From assembly GCA_028686565.1 (NCBI GenBank), contig JAQUBU010000117.1, forward strand, positions 1 to 7,006: a stretch of 7,006 nt of DNA, written 5' to 3'. The translations under genes were made by a program, and so were the position numbers. Within the stretch, counting starts at the first letter, position 1; every line of letters starts with the position of its first letter. Positions 6,404-7,006 of the stretch are shown one piece after another. Source of the stretch: Syntrophomonadaceae bacterium (GTDB lineage: Bacteria > Bacillota > Syntrophomonadia > Syntrophomonadales > Syntrophomonadaceae). Below the pieces are notes generated by a model, which did not search any database, was not told where the DNA came from, and saw only the letters and a list, made by a program, of their open reading frames with translations.

Positions 6404-6934
6404 CTACCTTGCGGACTTTATAGAGCGCAATATTTTGCGGATTTCCTGGGGGTCAACCCATTTATCCTCGGTAATCGGCGATGCCCCGATCTCCAGACCT
6501 ATGAACTGACCGTCCAAAACTCCTTCGATGAGCTTCAAGCGTTCATCGGAACCCAGGCCAATAACTACCTCATATGATCTCACTCGTGCAGTCAAGTCCA
6601 TCAATACATTCAGCAGCTCTTTGCCGCTGAGGTTATTCACAAAATCCAAGCGCTCTTTTTCAGTCATTAGTAATATAAAGTCTACCCCTTCTTTTTCCAA
6701 GATATCCCTTATCTCATCTTTATTCTGAAGAGGGAAGCCAATACAGGCTATAGATTGACCCTTACGGAGTTCACCTATACCCTCCAGTCTGGAAATGAAA
6801 GTCCGATCGATGCTCAACCGATCAGCTATTTCCTGCTGGGAAAAGCCCTTGGATCGCATTAACAATGCTTTACGCAATGTTTTTTCAATCTTCTGCCAGC
6901 TTATTATCTTGTCCTGAATACGAAATATTTCCAT
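6404..6934 (-). CDS. Helix-turn-helix transcriptional regulator heading the operon
   Basis: This 176-residue protein has an N-terminal DNA-binding part and a separate C-terminal domain. FSQQEIADRLSIDRTFISRL (31-50) is a clear helix-turn-helix, with EIADRLS as first helix and RTFISRL as recognition helix. The C-terminal part (about 60-150) alternates strands and helices (SIACIGFPL, VDFILLMTE, SYEVVIGLGSDERL, QFIGLEIG), which would suit a ligand-sensing alpha/beta domain; I cannot name the family. The ATG at 6934 is chosen over an in-frame GTG at 6964 because AAGGAG stands 6 bases before it, and the upstream ten codons would overlap the candidate operator. It is the first gene after a good promoter and probably controls its own operon. 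The ligand is unknown; the neighbour suggests a small metabolite, but this is inference. Confidence 0.88.
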   Translation of the reverse strand: MEIFRIQDKIISWQKIEKTLRKALLMRSKGFSQQEIADRLSIDRTFISRLEGIGELRKGQSIACIGFPLQNKDEIRDILEKEGVDFILLMTEKERLDFVNNLSGKELLNVLMDLTARVRSYEVVIGLGSDERLKLIEGVLDGQFIGLEIGASPITEDKWVDPQEIRKILRSIKSAR

Positions 6935-6940
6935 TGCTTT

Positions 6941-6946
6941 CTCCTT
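6941..6946 (-). promoter_or_regulatory. Ribosome binding site fixing the regulator start at ATG 6934
   Basis: AAGGAG with 6 bases (AAAGCA) to the ATG. The upstream GTG at 6964 has no such site. Confidence 0.82.
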
Positions 6947-6949
6947 GAG

Positions 6950-6970
6950 CACAAAATTGTACACAAAATT
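6950..6970 (-). promoter_or_regulatory. Candidate operator: direct repeat at the expected transcription start
   Basis: On the minus strand AATTTTGTG occurs twice with TAC between, a 12-base period. The first copy sits where transcription from the promoter at 6977-7005 should begin, so a bound protein could block initiation. Autoregulation by the helix-turn-helix protein encoded just downstream is the simplest reading. It is inferred from position only. Confidence 0.4.
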
Positions 6971-6976
6971 TTACTA

Positions 6977-7005
6977 ATATTACCACTGACTGATTCTGAA
7001 ATCAA
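6977..7005 (-). promoter_or_regulatory. Sigma-A-type promoter for the regulator operon
   Basis: The -35 box TTGATT (7005-7000) and -10 box TAATAT (6982-6977) are 17 bases apart, the optimal spacing, each with two mismatches to consensus. Transcription would start near 6970, giving a leader of about 35 bases to the ATG at 6934. Confidence 0.6.
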
Positions 7006-7006
7006 G

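Overview
All seven genes in this window are on the minus strand, so transcription runs from high to low coordinates. The organism looks like a low-to-moderate GC Clostridia-type Firmicute. GreA followed by LysS, strong AGGAGG-type ribosome binding sites, UUG start codons and a regulator plus 'quinate 5-dehydrogenase-like' gene upstream of greA fit the Syntrophomonadaceae/Peptococcaceae. That placement is inferred from gene content and style, not from a database match.

Right part (about 7005 to 4535): a promoter-like TTGATT-17-TAATAT and a short direct repeat precede a small helix-turn-helix regulator (start best placed at 6934). Next come a 302-residue protein of the family annotated as quinate 5-dehydrogenase (UUG start at 6351) and an unrecognised 302-residue protein whose AUG overlaps the previous stop by one base. 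These three look like one operon and are the least understood genes here. A 227-base gap (4308-4534) follows. It holds two terminator-like hairpins and one perfect 8-bp palindromic hairpin, and probably separates this operon from the next.

Middle (4307 to 2206): greA (transcript cleavage factor) and lysS (class II lysyl-tRNA synthetase), both complete with all expected motifs.

Left part (2153 to 1): an AlgI/DltB-type MBOAT membrane acyltransferase and the first 212 residues of a membrane-anchored SGNH-type protein that runs off the left edge. Such a pair typically moves acyl groups across the membrane onto a cell-surface polymer. The substrate cannot be read from the sequence.

The main unexplained structure is a family of palindromic repeats sharing the core AAGGGGACGGT. 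They fill each of the three consecutive gaps downstream of greA (greA/lysS, lysS/MBOAT, MBOAT/SGNH), ending a few bases after one stop codon and just before the next ribosome binding site. The greA/lysS gap has two copies in opposite orientation, forming a perfect 29-bp inverted repeat. Between copies, a base change in one arm is matched by a compensating change in the other, which suggests that the folded form matters. They resemble REP/BIME elements. One copy also creates a false N-terminal extension on the MBOAT reading frame.
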